Assembly: GCF_001651805.1 (NCBI RefSeq)
Contig: NZ_CP015839.1
Location: 3,906,001 to 3,970,000, forward strand
DNA length: 64,000 nt
Origin: Marinobacterium aestuarii
GTDB taxonomy: Bacteria; Pseudomonadota; Gammaproteobacteria; Pseudomonadales; Balneatricaceae
Direction: 5' to 3'
Shown here: positions 44,820-56,835 of the stretch, piece after piece
Layout of the letters: the number at the start of each line of letters is the position of its first letter
Numbering within the stretch: the first letter of the stretch is position 1
Translations under genes and position numbers: made by a program
The notes under the pieces: generated by a model
Seen by the model: only the letters and a program-made list of their open reading frames with translations
The model's database searches: none
What the model was told of the DNA's origin: nothing

Positions 44820-46409
44820 ATGGCAGAGCAACACAGCACCCAGGTTCGCCGCGCACTGATCAGCGTGTCGGACAAGACCGGCATCGTCGAATTTGCACGG
44901 GCCCTCGCGGCCCAGGGCGTCGAAATCCTCTCCACCGGCGGCACCTTCAAGCTGCTGCGCGAGCAGAACATCAACGCCGTTGAAGTATCCGACCACACCG
45001 GCTTTCCCGAAATGATGGACGGGCGCGTCAAAACCCTGCATCCGAAAATTCACGGCGGCATTCTGGGCCGCCGCGGCATCGATGATGGCGTTATGCAGGA
45101 CCATGGCATAGCGCCAATCGATATGGTGGTGGTCAACCTCTACCCCTTCGCCCAGACCATTGCCAGGACGGATTGCGATCTGCCAATGGCAATCGAGAAT
45201 ATCGATATCGGCGGCCCCACCATGGTGCGTTCTGCTGCCAAAAATCATAAGGATGTTGCCATCGTCGTTAATTCGAGCGATTACGACGCCATCCTGGCGG
45301 AACTGAAAGATGCCGGCAGTCTGAGTCACAAGACCCGCTTCGATCTGGCCGTGAAGGCCTTCGAACACACGGCCGCCTACGACGGCATGATTGCCAACTT
45401 CCTGGGCGCCATCGTCGATGGTACTGAAGAGGCGCCGGCCGAGTTCCCGCGTACCTTCAACACCCAGTTCGTCAAGGCACAGGACATGCGCTACGGCGAG
45501 AACCCGCATCAGAAAGCGGCCTTCTACGTTGAAGCCAATCCGGCGGATGTTGGCATTGCCACCGCCCGTCAGTTGCAGGGCAAGGAACTGTCCTACAACA
45601 ATGTCGCCGATACCGATGCCGCCCTTGAGTGCGTCAAGAGCTTCGTCAAGCCGGCCTGCGTTATCGTCAAGCACGCCAACCCCTGCGGTGTGGGCGTAAG
45701 CCCCGAAGGCGGCATTCGCCAGGCCTACGAACTGGCCTACGCCACCGATACCGAATCGGCCTTCGGCGGCATTATCGCCTTCAACCGCGAGCTCGATGCC
45801 GACACGGCCCAGGCCATCGTCGACCGCCAGTTCGTTGAAGTCATCATTGCCCCCAGCATCAGCCAGGAAGCCCGTGCCGTGGTTGCCGCCAAGGCCAATG
45901 TACGCCTGCTGGAATGCGGTCAGTGGTCCGCCGAGCGTATCAACGATCTGGACTACAAGCGCGTCAACGGCGGCCTGCTGGTACAGAGCCGTGACACCGG
46001 CATGATCACGGCCGCCGACCTCAAGATCGTGACCCAGCGCGCGCCAAGCGAAGCTGAAGTACACGACCTGATCTTCGCCTGGAAAGTGGCCAAGTTCGTC
46101 AAGTCCAACGCCATCGTCTACGCCAAGAACCGTCAGACCGTCGGTGTCGGCGCCGGCCAGATGAGCCGCGTCAACTCCGCCCGCATCGCCGGCATCAAGG
46201 CGGAACACGCCGGGCTGCAGGTTGAGGGCGCGGTCATGGCCTCCGACGCCTTCTTCCCGTTCCGCGACGGTATCGACAATGCAGCCAAGGCCGGTATCAC
46301 CGCGGTGATCCAGCCCGGCGGCTCCATGCGCGATGACGAAGTGATCAAGGCTGCCGACGAAGCCGGCATCGCCATGGTCTTCACCGGCATGCGTCACTTC
46401 CGCCACTAA
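44820..46409 (+). CDS. purH: Bifunctional AICAR transformylase / IMP cyclohydrolase
   Basis: This 529-residue enzyme catalyses the last two steps of IMP synthesis. The N-terminal MGS domain ([36 protein letters not shown]) is the cyclohydrolase. The C-terminal part has [30 protein letters not shown] and [15 protein letters not shown] of the transformylase. The order dusB-fis-purH-purD is typical. Codon bias leaves a very long antisense frame over this gene, which I reject. Confidence 0.97.
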   Translation: MAEQHSTQVRRALISVSDKTGIVEFARALAAQGVEILSTGGTFKLLREQNINAVEVSDHTGFPEMMDGRVKTLHPKIHGGILGRRGIDDGVMQDHGIAPIDMVVVNLYPFAQTIARTDCDLPMAIENIDIGGPTMVRSAAKNHKDVAIVVNSSDYDAILAELKDAGSLSHKTRFDLAVKAFEHTAAYDGMIANFLGAIVDGTEEAPAEFPRTFNTQFVKAQDMRYGENPHQKAAFYVEANPADVGIATARQLQGKELSYNNVADTDAALECVKSFVKPACVIVKHANPCGVGVSPEGGIRQAYELAYATDTESAFGGIIAFNRELDADTAQAIVDRQFVEVIIAPSISQEARAVVAAKANVRLLECGQWSAERINDLDYKRVNGGLLVQSRDTGMITAADLKIVTQRAPSEAEVHDLIFAWKVAKFVKSNAIVYAKNRQTVGVGAGQMSRVNSARIAGIKAEHAGLQVEGAVMASDAFFPFRDGIDNAAKAGITAVIQPGGSMRDDEVIKAADEAGIAMVFTGMRHFRH

Positions 46410-46427
46410 GGCGTGCGAGGAGATTCC

Positions 46428-47712
<1,285 letters not shown>

Positions 47713-47717
<5 letters not shown>

Positions 47718-47733
47718 AAGCTAGAAGCTAGAA
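47713..47733 (+). repeat. GCTAGAA heptamer repeat, three copies
   Basis: Three exact GCTAGAA units begin in the last codons of purD (the stop TAG at 47715-47717 is inside the first) and end at 47733. The terminator follows 20 bases later. Confidence 0.8.
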
Positions 47734-47751
47734 GCTTTTAGCCTAAGCACC

Positions 47752-47781
47752 AAAACAGCTGCCCCCGGGCGGCTGTTTTTG
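47752..47781 (+). terminator. Terminator after purD
   Basis: AAAACAGC pairs with GCTGTTTT and GCCC with GGGC inside (two unpaired bases), ending in TTTTTGTTT. It is the terminator of the purHD transcript. Confidence 0.85.
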
Positions 47782-47855
47782 TTTATGATGAGCAACGCTG
47801 ATCCGGCAGGCTGCGCCACTGAGCGCAACTGCTTCCCACTGAACAGGTTAATCGA

Positions 47856-48470
47856 ATGACGTTAAGTATCTGGCTTACACTGCTTGGGGCCGCGACCCTG
47901 ATCAGCCTGTCGCCGGGCGCCGGCGCCGTTACCGCCATGAGTTACGGTCTGAGCCAGGGCCTGGGCCGAGCTCAACCCGCCATCCTCGGACTGATCGGCG
48001 GCTATGGCATCCAGATCATCGTTGTGGGAATCGGGCTGGGCAGTCTGGTTGCCGCCTCCGTGACCCTGTTCAGCGCCATAAAGTGGCTGGGCGTTGCCTA
48101 CCTGGTGTGGCTGGGTATCCAGCAATGGCGTGACAGGGCAGAGCTGGACCTGAACCAGGGCCGGCCGTCCGACTGGCGCCGCGCCTTCGGCCAGAGCCTG
48201 CTGATTAATATCACCAACCCCAAGGGACTGGTGTTTCTGCTCGCGCTGATTCCGCAGTTTCTCGACCCCGCACAACCACAGCTACCGCAACTGCTGATCA
48301 TCGGCACCACCCTGGTGACCGTCGACTGGTGCGTCATGACCGGATATAGTCTGCTGGCATCACGCCTGCGCCATCTGATGCAGGATGCCAAAGCCCGCCG
48401 CACCCAGAACCGTATCACCGGCAGTGCGCTCATAGGCGCGGGTCTGGTGCTCTCGGGCGCACAACACTGA
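47856..48470 (+). CDS. LysE/RhtB-family amino acid exporter
   Basis: This 204-residue protein has six membrane segments. LISLSPGAGAVTAMSYGLSQ is the conserved start of the family (LysE/RhtB), and QSLLINITNPKGLVFLLALI is the second landmark. It exports amino acids or their analogues; RhtB-type proteins act on homoserine lactone or threonine, but the substrate here is unknown. It is a single gene between the purD terminator and a TPR lipoprotein gene. Confidence 0.87.
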   Translation: MTLSIWLTLLGAATLISLSPGAGAVTAMSYGLSQGLGRAQPAILGLIGGYGIQIIVVGIGLGSLVAASVTLFSAIKWLGVAYLVWLGIQQWRDRAELDLNQGRPSDWRRAFGQSLLINITNPKGLVFLLALIPQFLDPAQPQLPQLLIIGTTLVTVDWCVMTGYSLLASRLRHLMQDAKARRTQNRITGSALIGAGLVLSGAQH

Positions 48471-48527
48471 CAGCATAACGGCGGTATCGATCGCGGCGCA
48501 GGCTTTCACAGGAGTTTTGTCAGGAAG

Positions 48528-49640
48528 ATGGACCTATCTATGTATTTGCTACGACGAGTACGATTGGCACAAGGCACCGTAACGACGCTGATGCTCGGCA
48601 CCCTGCTGACAGTCATCCTGGCCGGCTGCAGCAGCAGGCCCGCACAGCAGGATATAGCTCGACCCGACTCGCCCTATTGCCTGCGTGGCGGTGATACCGA
48701 ATCCTTCAGCTGCGACCCCAGCGTGCAGGCCAAGGTAGAACCTGCGCCGGCAGCCCCCCGCAGCAATGACAACCCGACAGACGATGCCCTCTATGCGGAT
48801 CTGGCCGAGATAAAAAACTGGCTCAACAACGAAAAAAACGTCCGGGCCGACAGTACCGCCAGCAGCGATGAGTCCGATGTCGTACTGTCACCTCCAGTAG
48901 TACCAAAGGATGCCCCAAAGCTTGAGCCTGCTCCGCCGCTGCCCAGGCTACTGGCTGATGCAAAGTACCGGGACAGTCTGGATGAGGCTCAATCGCTCTA
49001 CCGCCAGGGTTTCTTTCAGCATGCCCAGGCGGAGCTGACTCAGCTGATCGGACTCTATCCCCAGCGCCCCGAAGCCTATAACAACCTGGGCGTCATGCTG
49101 GCGGAGACAGGCCAGTACAGCGAGGCCATCAGCCAGTTGCAGCAGGCGCTTTCAACCCACCCCTACTACGCCACCATTCACGCCAACCTGCGCAGCCTGT
49201 ATGGCGCGCTGGCGGGTAACACCTACAGCGATGCTCTGGGCCTGCGCCGCAACCGCCCCGCCCCGCAGCTCGACACTCTGGATGCAGGCCAGGATGCGGA
49301 TGCCGCCCGCTCGATCACCACCGAGGTCGGGCATACACTGGAATCCTGGGCAAAAAGCCCGACCTATGCCGCCGAGCAGCGCGCCGCGCTCTATATCCCG
49401 GGCTTTAGCCCCAGCAGCAAAATTAACCATGCACAGTGGCTGCAGTCACTGGTCAGCCCCGCGCCAGCTTTGCAGTTGCAGGCCTATGAGCTCGCCCTGA
49501 TGACCCCGGATTGGGTTGAGGTGACTCTGCAGGCGGGTCCCTTGCCGTCGCAGGAAGGCAAGCCGGTGCAGCGCGTCCTGAGCCTTATCCGCATGAATTC
49601 AACCTGGCTCATCAGCGCCGAGCAGCCATTGCAACAGTAA
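48528..49640 (+). CDS. TPR lipoprotein
   Basis: This is a 370-residue protein with a type II signal peptide: TVILAGCSS gives a lipidated Cys34 (Cys30 from the alternative ATG at 48540). An acidic linker is followed by a tetratricopeptide pair at about 155-230 (QSLYRQGFFQHAQAELTQLI, RPEAYNNLGVMLAETGQYSE) and a C-terminal domain of no known family (VEVTLQAGPLPSQEGKPVQR, LSLIRMNSTWLISAEQP). AGGAAG precedes the ATG closely, so the start is uncertain. It probably acts in the outer membrane or periplasm as an assembly factor. A terminator follows. Confidence 0.75.
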   Translation: MDLSMYLLRRVRLAQGTVTTLMLGTLLTVILAGCSSRPAQQDIARPDSPYCLRGGDTESFSCDPSVQAKVEPAPAAPRSNDNPTDDALYADLAEIKNWLNNEKNVRADSTASSDESDVVLSPPVVPKDAPKLEPAPPLPRLLADAKYRDSLDEAQSLYRQGFFQHAQAELTQLIGLYPQRPEAYNNLGVMLAETGQYSEAISQLQQALSTHPYYATIHANLRSLYGALAGNTYSDALGLRRNRPAPQLDTLDAGQDADAARSITTEVGHTLESWAKSPTYAAEQRAALYIPGFSPSSKINHAQWLQSLVSPAPALQLQAYELALMTPDWVEVTLQAGPLPSQEGKPVQRVLSLIRMNSTWLISAEQPLQQ

Positions 49641-49682
49641 GCGCCGCCTGCACCAATCCAGTCACACTCAGCTCAGCCTCTG

Positions 49683-49710
49683 CGCACCCTTCCGGGGTGC
49701 GTTTTATTTT
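49683..49710 (+). terminator. Terminator after the TPR lipoprotein gene
   Basis: CGCACCC (49683-49689) pairs with GGGTGCG (49695-49701) over TTCCG, followed by TTTTATTTT. Confidence 0.85.
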
Positions 49711-49913
49711 ACGTCTTCGCAGATTAGTGGCAAAACCGCCACAGCCCCCGCCAGCGTTACCGATCACCCTGTACGCACCTGCAAAATCAAACACTTATTT
49801 TAATTTTGATGCCTGAACTTTAGCAAAACCTGTGCTATCCAAAAGGTACCGGGCAGGCCGTTGCCCACGCAAAAAAGCCGCTGATACCTAGCCGCTGCAA
49901 GGAGGATCTGGTC

Positions 49914-50981
49914 ATGTTTGCACAGATGGAAAGCGCAGGTCTCGAGGACCTTCATTTTGCCACGGATCCGAATACAGGGTTGCGTGCCATTATCGCCATC
50001 CACTCCACCGTCCGGGGTCCGGCCATAGGCGGCTGCCGGTTGATTGCCTATGCCAGTGATGCGGACGCCATCACCGATGCCATTCGCCTCGCCAGGGGCA
50101 TGAGCTACAAGGCCGCCCTGGCAGGCTTGCCCCACGGCGGTGCCAAGGCGGTCATTATGCAGCCTGCGGGGGACTATGACCGCCGTGCCCTGATGGTCGC
50201 CTTCGGGCAGTTTATCGACAAGCTGGGCGGGCGCTATATCACCGCCATGGACAGTGGCACCCAGGTACAGGACATGGACGCCATCGCCACCCGCACCCAC
50301 TGGGTCAGCTGCACCAGCCGCACCGGCAATCCGTCACCGTCCACGGCACTTGGCGTCTTCGAGGGTATCGGCAGCGCCGTGCGCCACAAACTCGGCCGCC
50401 ACTCCCTGTGCGGCATTCGGGTTGCGCTGCAGGGTCTTGGTCATGTTGGCTTCGAGGTCGCACGGCTGCTGCATGAAGCCGGCGCCCAACTGACCGTCTG
50501 CGACCTGGATGAGCAACGCTGTGCCAGGGCGGTGCAGGCCTTCGGCGCCCGGCGTGTCGATCCCGGCGATATCTATGGGGTCGAGGCCGATGTTTTCAGC
50601 CCCTGCGGTCTGGGTGCCGTCCTCAATGACGACAGCATCCCCAAGCTGCGCAGCGGCATCATCGCGGGCTCGGCCAACAATCAGCTGGCGGAAGAGCGCC
50701 ACGGCGAGATGCTGCATCAGCGCGGGATTCTGTATGCGCCTGACTACCTGATCAACGCCGGTGGCCTTGTGTTTGTTGCCCTGAACCATGCCCGGGCACC
50801 GGCGCAGGACATTAGTGCCAAGGTGCACCAAATCGGCGCCGAACTCCAGGCACTGTTCCGCCAGGCTGACGCCCTTGATACGGCCACCAGCCTGCTTGCA
50901 GACCAGCGAGCCGAGACCATTATCGCGGCAGGCGTCCAAACAGCCGGGGAATGTAGAGAATCAGCTGCGAATACTCAATAG
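49914..50981 (+). CDS. Leucine/Glu/Phe/Val dehydrogenase family enzyme
   Basis: This 355-residue enzyme is related to leucine dehydrogenase. RGMSYKAALAGLPHGGAKAV holds both active-site lysines (Lys66 and Lys78), TAMDSGTQVQDMDAI the conserved Asp, and VALQGLGHVGFEVARLLHEA the NAD(P) site. Such enzymes deaminate branched-chain amino acids to 2-oxo acids reversibly. The short length and the lack of the Glu-dehydrogenase N-terminal domain favour the leucine type. A GGAGG ribosome site precedes the ATG. It is a single gene. The C-terminus is Ser/Ala-rich and without clear structure. Confidence 0.82.
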   Translation: MFAQMESAGLEDLHFATDPNTGLRAIIAIHSTVRGPAIGGCRLIAYASDADAITDAIRLARGMSYKAALAGLPHGGAKAVIMQPAGDYDRRALMVAFGQFIDKLGGRYITAMDSGTQVQDMDAIATRTHWVSCTSRTGNPSPSTALGVFEGIGSAVRHKLGRHSLCGIRVALQGLGHVGFEVARLLHEAGAQLTVCDLDEQRCARAVQAFGARRVDPGDIYGVEADVFSPCGLGAVLNDDSIPKLRSGIIAGSANNQLAEERHGEMLHQRGILYAPDYLINAGGLVFVALNHARAPAQDISAKVHQIGAELQALFRQADALDTATSLLADQRAETIIAAGVQTAGECRESAANTQ

Positions 50982-51463
50982 TGCAGCAACGAAGATCGCG
51001 CAGCAGTTGATGCGGGCCGTTGCCCCCCAGGTTGCTCCCGTCAGGCCTATTGACGGTCTGCACCTGAACCGGCGCAGGCCAAAAGTCGTACACCCTGGAG
51101 CTGCCCAGGGAAAACAAGCAAGAAATGTTTATACCGGTGTTGTGCGACATCGATAATCGCAACAGCGAAGACCCGCGCCAGATCCAGAATGGGCTGCGCC
51201 ACGACAAGAAGATAACGAAGCGGCCCGATTCCTGCTTGAAATGAAGGATTCAGGACGTCTTGAAATGGTTATTTAACAGTCCTGAACTTGCTCAGAGTGG
51301 CGCTATCAAAGGGGTGACGGACAGGCGTCTGGCAAAATTCACAGGAACATTCACCGGCACACCAAAGGTGGGCTACACTTGAATCAACAGCAGGCAACAG
51401 GACAGGTCAAACGACTAAAAACCTTACCAATCAAGTGGTAATGAGACAGAGAAGGTAGCCGAT
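50982..51463. other. 482-base region before prkA; inverted repeat and possible promoter
   Basis: The region holds no credible gene. TTCAGGAC (51249-51256) and GTCCTGAA (51279-51286) form an inverted repeat 22 bases apart. TTCACC (51350-51355) and TACACT (51374-51379), 18 bases apart, could be the prkA promoter, with an untranslated leader of about 75-80 bases. No sigma-54 consensus was seen, although the E. coli homologue yeaGH is known to use one. Confidence 0.4.
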
Positions 51464-53386
51464 ATGAGTATTTTTGAGCATTTCAAAGCGCGTTATTCCT
51501 CGACGCAGCAGGAAGAAATGAGCCTGCAGGAGTACCTTGCTATGTGCAAGGAAGACCCAACGGCCTATGCCAGCGCGGCGGAACGCATGCTTCAGGCAAT
51601 CGGACAACCCGAGTCCGTCGATACCTCCCGAGATTCACGTTTAAGTCGCATTTTTTCCAACAAGTTAATCAAGCGCTACCCCGCCTTCAACGAATTTTAT
51701 GGCATGGAAGAAGCGATCGAAAATATCGTCTCCTACTTCAAGCACGCCGCCCAGGGCCTCGAAGAACGCAAACAGATTCTGTACCTGCTCGGTCCCGTGG
51801 GTGGCGGCAAGTCGTCCCTGGCGGAAAAGCTCAAACACCTGCTGGAACACGTGCACTTTTACGCCATCAAGGGCTCACCGGTATTCGAATCCCCCCTGGG
51901 GCTGTTCAACCCGGAAGAAGACGGCGAGATCCTGGAGCAGGAATTCGGTATTCCCCGGCGCTACATCAAGGGCATCATGTCCCCCTGGGCCGTGAAGCGA
52001 CTGAAAGAGTTCGGCGGCGATATCAGCCAGTTCCGGGTGGTCAAACTCTACCCCTCCATCCTGAACCAGATCGCCCTGGCCAAAACCGAGCCCGGCGATG
52101 AAAACAACCAGGACATTTCCAGCCTGGTGGGCAAGGTCGATATCCGCAAACTGGAAGAATTTCCGCAGCACGACCCCGATGCCTACAGCTTCTCCGGTGC
52201 CCTGTGCCGCGCCAACCAGGGCATGATGGAATTCGTCGAGATGTTCAAGGCGCCGATCAAGGTGCTGCATCCGCTGCTGACCGCCACCCAGGAAAGCAAC
52301 TACAACAGCACCGAAGGCATGGGCGCCATTCCCTATGACGGCATTGTCATGGCCCACTCCAACGAGTCGGAATGGCAGACGTTCAAGAACAACAAGACCA
52401 ACGAAGCCTTTATCGACCGTGTCTATATCGTCAAGGTGCCCTACTGCACCCGGGTTTCCGAGGAAGTCAAAATCTACGAAAAGCTGCTGGAAAACAGCTC
52501 GCTCAACAAGGCGCCCTGCGCCCCGGACACCCTGAGCATGCTGGCCCAGTTCACCACCCTGTCCCGCATCAAGGATCCGGAAAATTCCAGCCTCTACTCG
52601 AAAATGCGCATCTATGATGGCGAAAACCTGAAGGACACGGACCCCAAGGCTAAATCATTACAGGAGTACAAGGACGCCGCCGGCGTGGATGAAGGCATGA
52701 ATGGCCTCTCGACCCGCTTTGCATTCAAAATTCTGTCCAAGGTATTCAACTTCGATCCAAGCGAGGTCGCCGCTAACCCGGTACACCTGCTTTATGTGCT
52801 GGAAAAAGAGATAGAACAGCAACAGTTCCCGACAGAAACCCAGGAACGCTACATTGGCTTCCTGAAAGAATTTGTCGCACCCAAGTACATTGAATTCCTC
52901 GGTAAGGAAGTTCAGACCGCCTACCTCGAGTCCTACTCGGAGTACGGCCAGAACATCTTCGATCGCTACTGCACCTACGCCGACTTCTGGATTCAGGATC
53001 AGGAATACCGTGACCCTGAGACCGGCGATATTCTGGACCGCCAGGCCATCAACGAGGAACTGGAAAAAATCGAAAAGCCGGCGGGCATCAGCAATCCGAA
53101 GGATTTCCGTCACGAAGTCGTCAACTTTGTGCTGCGCGCCCGGGCCAACAACAACGGCAACAACCCCACCTGGATGAGCTACGAAAAAATGCGCACCGTG
53201 ATCGAGAAAAAGATGTTCTCCAATACCGAAGATCTTCTGCCGGTCATTTCCTTCAATGCCAAGGCCTCGTCGGACGATCAGCGCAAGCATGGCGAGTTTG
53301 TCAAACGCATGATCAATCGCGGCTACACCGAGAAGCAGGTGCGCCTGCTGAGCGAATGGTATATCCGCGTACGTAAGTCCCAGTAA
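51464..53386 (+). CDS. prkA: Serine protein kinase PrkA (YeaG)
   Basis: This is a 640-residue protein with an AAA-type nucleotide domain (YLLGPVGGGKSSLAEKLKHL near residue 105) and a C-terminal kinase-like domain. SIFEHFKARYSSTQQEEMSL at the N-terminus and PYDGIVMAHSNESEWQTFKN are near-invariant in the family. PrkA in enterobacteria is induced by starvation and nitrogen limitation and acts with YeaH; in Bacillus it affects sporulation. AGAAGG precedes the ATG. It is followed by yeaH and spoVR, the usual three-gene set, across an 87-base gap that holds a short hairpin-free leader. Confidence 0.95.
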   Translation: MSIFEHFKARYSSTQQEEMSLQEYLAMCKEDPTAYASAAERMLQAIGQPESVDTSRDSRLSRIFSNKLIKRYPAFNEFYGMEEAIENIVSYFKHAAQGLEERKQILYLLGPVGGGKSSLAEKLKHLLEHVHFYAIKGSPVFESPLGLFNPEEDGEILEQEFGIPRRYIKGIMSPWAVKRLKEFGGDISQFRVVKLYPSILNQIALAKTEPGDENNQDISSLVGKVDIRKLEEFPQHDPDAYSFSGALCRANQGMMEFVEMFKAPIKVLHPLLTATQESNYNSTEGMGAIPYDGIVMAHSNESEWQTFKNNKTNEAFIDRVYIVKVPYCTRVSEEVKIYEKLLENSSLNKAPCAPDTLSMLAQFTTLSRIKDPENSSLYSKMRIYDGENLKDTDPKAKSLQEYKDAAGVDEGMNGLSTRFAFKILSKVFNFDPSEVAANPVHLLYVLEKEIEQQQFPTETQERYIGFLKEFVAPKYIEFLGKEVQTAYLESYSEYGQNIFDRYCTYADFWIQDQEYRDPETGDILDRQAINEELEKIEKPAGISNPKDFRHEVVNFVLRARANNNGNNPTWMSYEKMRTVIEKKMFSNTEDLLPVISFNAKASSDDQRKHGEFVKRMINRGYTEKQVRLLSEWYIRVRKSQ

Positions 53387-53493
53387 CGGCTCCGCGCCTG
53401 TTACTGATTGCTGTCGCCCCCAACACGGGCTCGGCGTTCCCCGCCACATCGCAACAGCGACTGTAGCGAAGGATGCCGGCTAAGGAGCAGGGT

Positions 53494-54780
53494 ATGAGTT
53501 ACATTATTGATCGTCGCCTTAACGCAAAGAAGAAGAGCACCGTAAACCGGCAGCGCTTCCTGCGTCGCTACCGCAAGCACATCAAGCGAGCGGTAGAAGA
53601 AGCGGTCAATCAGCGATCCATCAAGGAAATAGAACAGGGCGGTCAGGTCACGATTCCCAATCGCGACATTTCCGAGCCCGTTTTTCACCATGGCGATGGA
53701 GGCCAGCGGCAGCGTATTTTCCCCGGTAACAAGGAATATATGGAGGGCGACGAGTTCCGCCGGCCCCAGGGCGGTGGCGGCGGTGGCAGTGGCAAGGGTA
53801 AGGCCAGCAACCAGGGTGAAGGTCTGGACGAGTTCACCTTCAATATCAATCAGGAAGAGTTCCTCGATTTCCTGTTTGAAGGCCTTGAACTGCCCTATAT
53901 GGTCAAGAAAAAGCTGCGCGACGCGACCCAGACCGAAACCCGGCGCGCAGGTTTCACTACATCGGGTTCACCGGAAAAGCTTCATATAGTTCGTTCCCTG
54001 CGTGCCGCCCATGCGCGACGCATTGCGCTGTCCGGCAAGGACAGGCGCCAGGTGCGGGAACTGAAGAAAGAACTCTGGAAACTGGAAGACGCCCCCTCCA
54101 ACCCTGAAAATGCCAAGCTCCGCGAGCTGCTGCGGGCAGAAATAGAGGCGCTGGAAAAGAAAATCCGCAAGCTGCCCTTTATCGATGATTTTGATCTCAA
54201 GTTCACCAACCTGGTGCGCGTGCCGGTCCCTTCCAGCAAGGCGGTCATGTTCTGCGTCATGGACGTGTCCGGCTCAATGACCCAGGCCATCAAGGACATG
54301 GCCAAGCGCTTCTTTATTCTGCTGTACCTGTTCCTGACTCGAAACTACAAACAGATAGAAGTGGTTTTTATCCGCCACCACACCCACGCCAAGGAAGTGG
54401 ATGAAGAGGAGTTTTTCTATTCCCGGGAAACCGGCGGCACTATCGTCTCCAGCGCCCTGACCTTGTCTGGCGATGTCATTCGCGACCGCTACCCCGCCGG
54501 TGACTGGAATATCTATGTCGCCCAGGCCTCGGATGGCGACAACTGGGATGGTGACTCCGATGCCTGTCGCCAAATCCTGATCAACAAGGTGCTGCCCCAT
54601 GTGCAGTATTATGCCTACGTCGAAATCACCACCGGGCCGCACCAGAACCTCTGGCTGGAATATGAGCGGGTGCGTGAAGCCTACCCGGAAACCTTTGCGA
54701 TGCATCAGATCGAGGAAGCCTCCGACATCTACCCCGTCTTTCGCAAACTGTTTGCACGGAAAATGGAAGGTGCTGCATGA
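53494..54780 (+). CDS. yeaH: YeaH/YhbH-family (DUF444) VWA-like protein
   Basis: This is a 428-residue protein of the DUF444 family. [20 protein letters not shown] is the standard start (53494, with GGAGCAGGG upstream). A Gly-rich [10 protein letters not shown] segment lies near 90-105, and the C-terminal half is a VWA-like domain with the site [16 protein letters not shown] (DxSxS intact) and [20 protein letters not shown]. It is the partner of PrkA in stress and stationary phase. Its stop overlaps the spoVR start (ATGA), so all three are one operon. Confidence 0.94.
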   Translation: MSYIIDRRLNAKKKSTVNRQRFLRRYRKHIKRAVEEAVNQRSIKEIEQGGQVTIPNRDISEPVFHHGDGGQRQRIFPGNKEYMEGDEFRRPQGGGGGGSGKGKASNQGEGLDEFTFNINQEEFLDFLFEGLELPYMVKKKLRDATQTETRRAGFTTSGSPEKLHIVRSLRAAHARRIALSGKDRRQVRELKKELWKLEDAPSNPENAKLRELLRAEIEALEKKIRKLPFIDDFDLKFTNLVRVPVPSSKAVMFCVMDVSGSMTQAIKDMAKRFFILLYLFLTRNYKQIEVVFIRHHTHAKEVDEEEFFYSRETGGTIVSSALTLSGDVIRDRYPAGDWNIYVAQASDGDNWDGDSDACRQILINKVLPHVQYYAYVEITTGPHQNLWLEYERVREAYPETFAMHQIEEASDIYPVFRKLFARKMEGAA

Positions 54781-56306
54781 CGAGTCGTCCAGCGAAGAAA
54801 AAAGCACCACTGTCGACCGGCTCGGAGTGGACCTTTGAGCTGATTGAGGCATACGACAAGGAAATAGCCCGTCTGGCGAGGGGGTTTCGCCTGGACACCT
54901 ACCCCAACCAGATCGAGATCATTACCTCCGAGCAGATGATGGATGCCTATTCTTCCATCGGCATGCCGCTGAATTACAACCACTGGTCCTTCGGCAAACA
55001 GTTCGTTGAGACCGAACAGCGTTACAAGCGCGGCCAGATGGGGCTGGCCTACGAGATCGTCATCAACTCCAACCCCAGCATCGCCTACCTGATGGAAGAG
55101 AACACCATGACCATGCAGGCGCTGGTCATTGCCCATGCCTGCTACGGTCACAACTCCTTTTTCAAGGGCAACTACCTGTTCAAGACCTGGACCGATGCCT
55201 CCGCCATTATCGACTACCTGGTGTTTGCCAAGAAATACATCGCCGATTGCGAAGAGCGCTACGGCGCCGAAGCGGTGGAGGAACTGCTCGACTCCTGTCA
55301 TGCCCTGATGAATTATGGCGTCAACCGCTACAAGCGCCCGCAGCCGCTGACCGCCGAGGAAGAACGCCAGCGCCAGCGCGACCGCGAAGAATACATCCAG
55401 CGTCACCTCAATGATCTCTGGAACACAATCCCGCAGAAGGAAGAACATGAAACCGCCCGAGTTTCACACTTCCCCAAGGACCCGGAGGAAAACATCCTCT
55501 ATTTCATCGAGAAAAACGCCCCACTGCTGGAACCCTGGCAACGGGAAATCGTACGCATAGTGCGCAAGATCTCACAGTACTTTTATCCGCAAAAACAGAC
55601 TCAGGTGATGAACGAGGGCTGGGCCTGTTTCTGGCACTACAATCTGCTCTATGGCCTGTACGATGAAGGCCTGGTCACCGACGGCTTCATGATGGAGTTT
55701 CTGCACAGCCATTCCAGCGTGGTCTATCAGCCACCCTTTGACTCGCCCTACTTCAGTGGCATCAACCCCTACACCCTGGGGTATCACATGATGCAGGACA
55801 TCCGCCGTATCTGTGAGCACCCCACGGATGAAGACCGCGAATGGTTCCCGCAACTGGCCGGTACCGACTGGCTCGATGCCGTGCACTACGCCATGCAGAA
55901 CTTCAAGGACGAGAGTTTCATTCAGCAATACCTGTCACCGGCACTGATTCGAGAGCTCAAGCTGTTCGAAATTTACGACGATGCCGAGAGCCCCACGCTC
56001 AAGGTATCAGCTATCCACAACGAAGCCGGTTACCAGCGCATCCGCGAAGACCTGTCGGCGCAGTACAACCTGGGCAACCGCGAACCCAATATTCAGGTAT
56101 ACAACGTCGATGTACGCGGTGATCGTTCCCTGACCCTGCGCCACTACATGTATAATAATCAGCCGCTGGGGGAGAGCTCCGAAGAGGTCCTCCGGCATCT
56201 GCACAGGCTCTGGGGTTTTGACGTTCATCTCGAGTCCGTCAAGGCCGACGATACCGTCTGTGCGCAATACCATTGTCCGCCACGGGAAGTACTCGAAACA
56301 CTCTGA
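54777..56306 (+). CDS. spoVR: SpoVR family protein (YcgB)
   Basis: This 509-residue cytoplasmic protein is of the SpoVR family, named for spore cortex formation in Bacillus but widespread in non-sporeformers. [40 protein letters not shown] and [14 protein letters not shown]-type stretches (here [18 protein letters not shown]) are well conserved. The biochemical role is unknown; with PrkA and YeaH it forms a conserved starvation-response unit. It overlaps yeaH by 4 bases. The family call is firm, the function open. Confidence 0.93.
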   Translation: MTSRPAKKKAPLSTGSEWTFELIEAYDKEIARLARGFRLDTYPNQIEIITSEQMMDAYSSIGMPLNYNHWSFGKQFVETEQRYKRGQMGLAYEIVINSNPSIAYLMEENTMTMQALVIAHACYGHNSFFKGNYLFKTWTDASAIIDYLVFAKKYIADCEERYGAEAVEELLDSCHALMNYGVNRYKRPQPLTAEEERQRQRDREEYIQRHLNDLWNTIPQKEEHETARVSHFPKDPEENILYFIEKNAPLLEPWQREIVRIVRKISQYFYPQKQTQVMNEGWACFWHYNLLYGLYDEGLVTDGFMMEFLHSHSSVVYQPPFDSPYFSGINPYTLGYHMMQDIRRICEHPTDEDREWFPQLAGTDWLDAVHYAMQNFKDESFIQQYLSPALIRELKLFEIYDDAESPTLKVSAIHNEAGYQRIREDLSAQYNLGNREPNIQVYNVDVRGDRSLTLRHYMYNNQPLGESSEEVLRHLHRLWGFDVHLESVKADDTVCAQYHCPPREVLETL

Positions 56307-56351
56307 CCCCATGGCGGCGGACAACTCAACTCCGGCGCCACGAGGGCTGAT

Positions 56352-56714
56352 ATGGACTGCTTGTTCTGCAAAATACTGCAAAAGGAAATCCCGGCGGGGA
56401 TCATCTACGAAGACGACCAGGTGATTGCCTTTAACGATATCAACCCACAGGCGCCCTTCCATGCCCTGGTGATTCCGCGCCGGCACATCGCCACATTGAA
56501 TGACATTTCGACGCAGGACCGCGAGGTCGTCGGCCATATGGTCATGGTGGCGGCAAGACTCGCAGAGGAACAGGGCTTTGCCACTGAGGGCTACCGTACC
56601 GTGCTGAACTGCAATAACCACGGAGGCCAGACCGTTTACCATATCCACCTGCACATACTGGGTGGCAAGGCCATGGGATGGCCGCCCTACCAGGCTAAAC
56701 TCAAGACGCTCTGA
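56352..56714 (+). CDS. hinT: HIT-family hydrolase (HinT-like)
   Basis: This is a 120-residue histidine-triad protein. MDCLFCKILQKEIPAGIIYE is the family start, and YHIHLHILGG holds the H-x-H-x-H catalytic motif. HinT hydrolyses nucleoside phosphoramidates and adenylated lysyl intermediates. GAGGG precedes the ATG. It lies 45 bases after spoVR, may be the end of that operon, and is convergent with a phosphodiesterase gene. Confidence 0.9.
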   Translation: MDCLFCKILQKEIPAGIIYEDDQVIAFNDINPQAPFHALVIPRRHIATLNDISTQDREVVGHMVMVAARLAEEQGFATEGYRTVLNCNNHGGQTVYHIHLHILGGKAMGWPPYQAKLKTL

Positions 56715-56835
56715 TTCACCCCTGACAGTCTTCGGATGCAGCAGACCACAACTGCACCCGGGGGTTCGGCCTGCGCCTGAATAGCGGCCGGCGAACGGTG
56801 CCGGTCCCTCCCCTCGATTTGTCTACTGCGTATAT

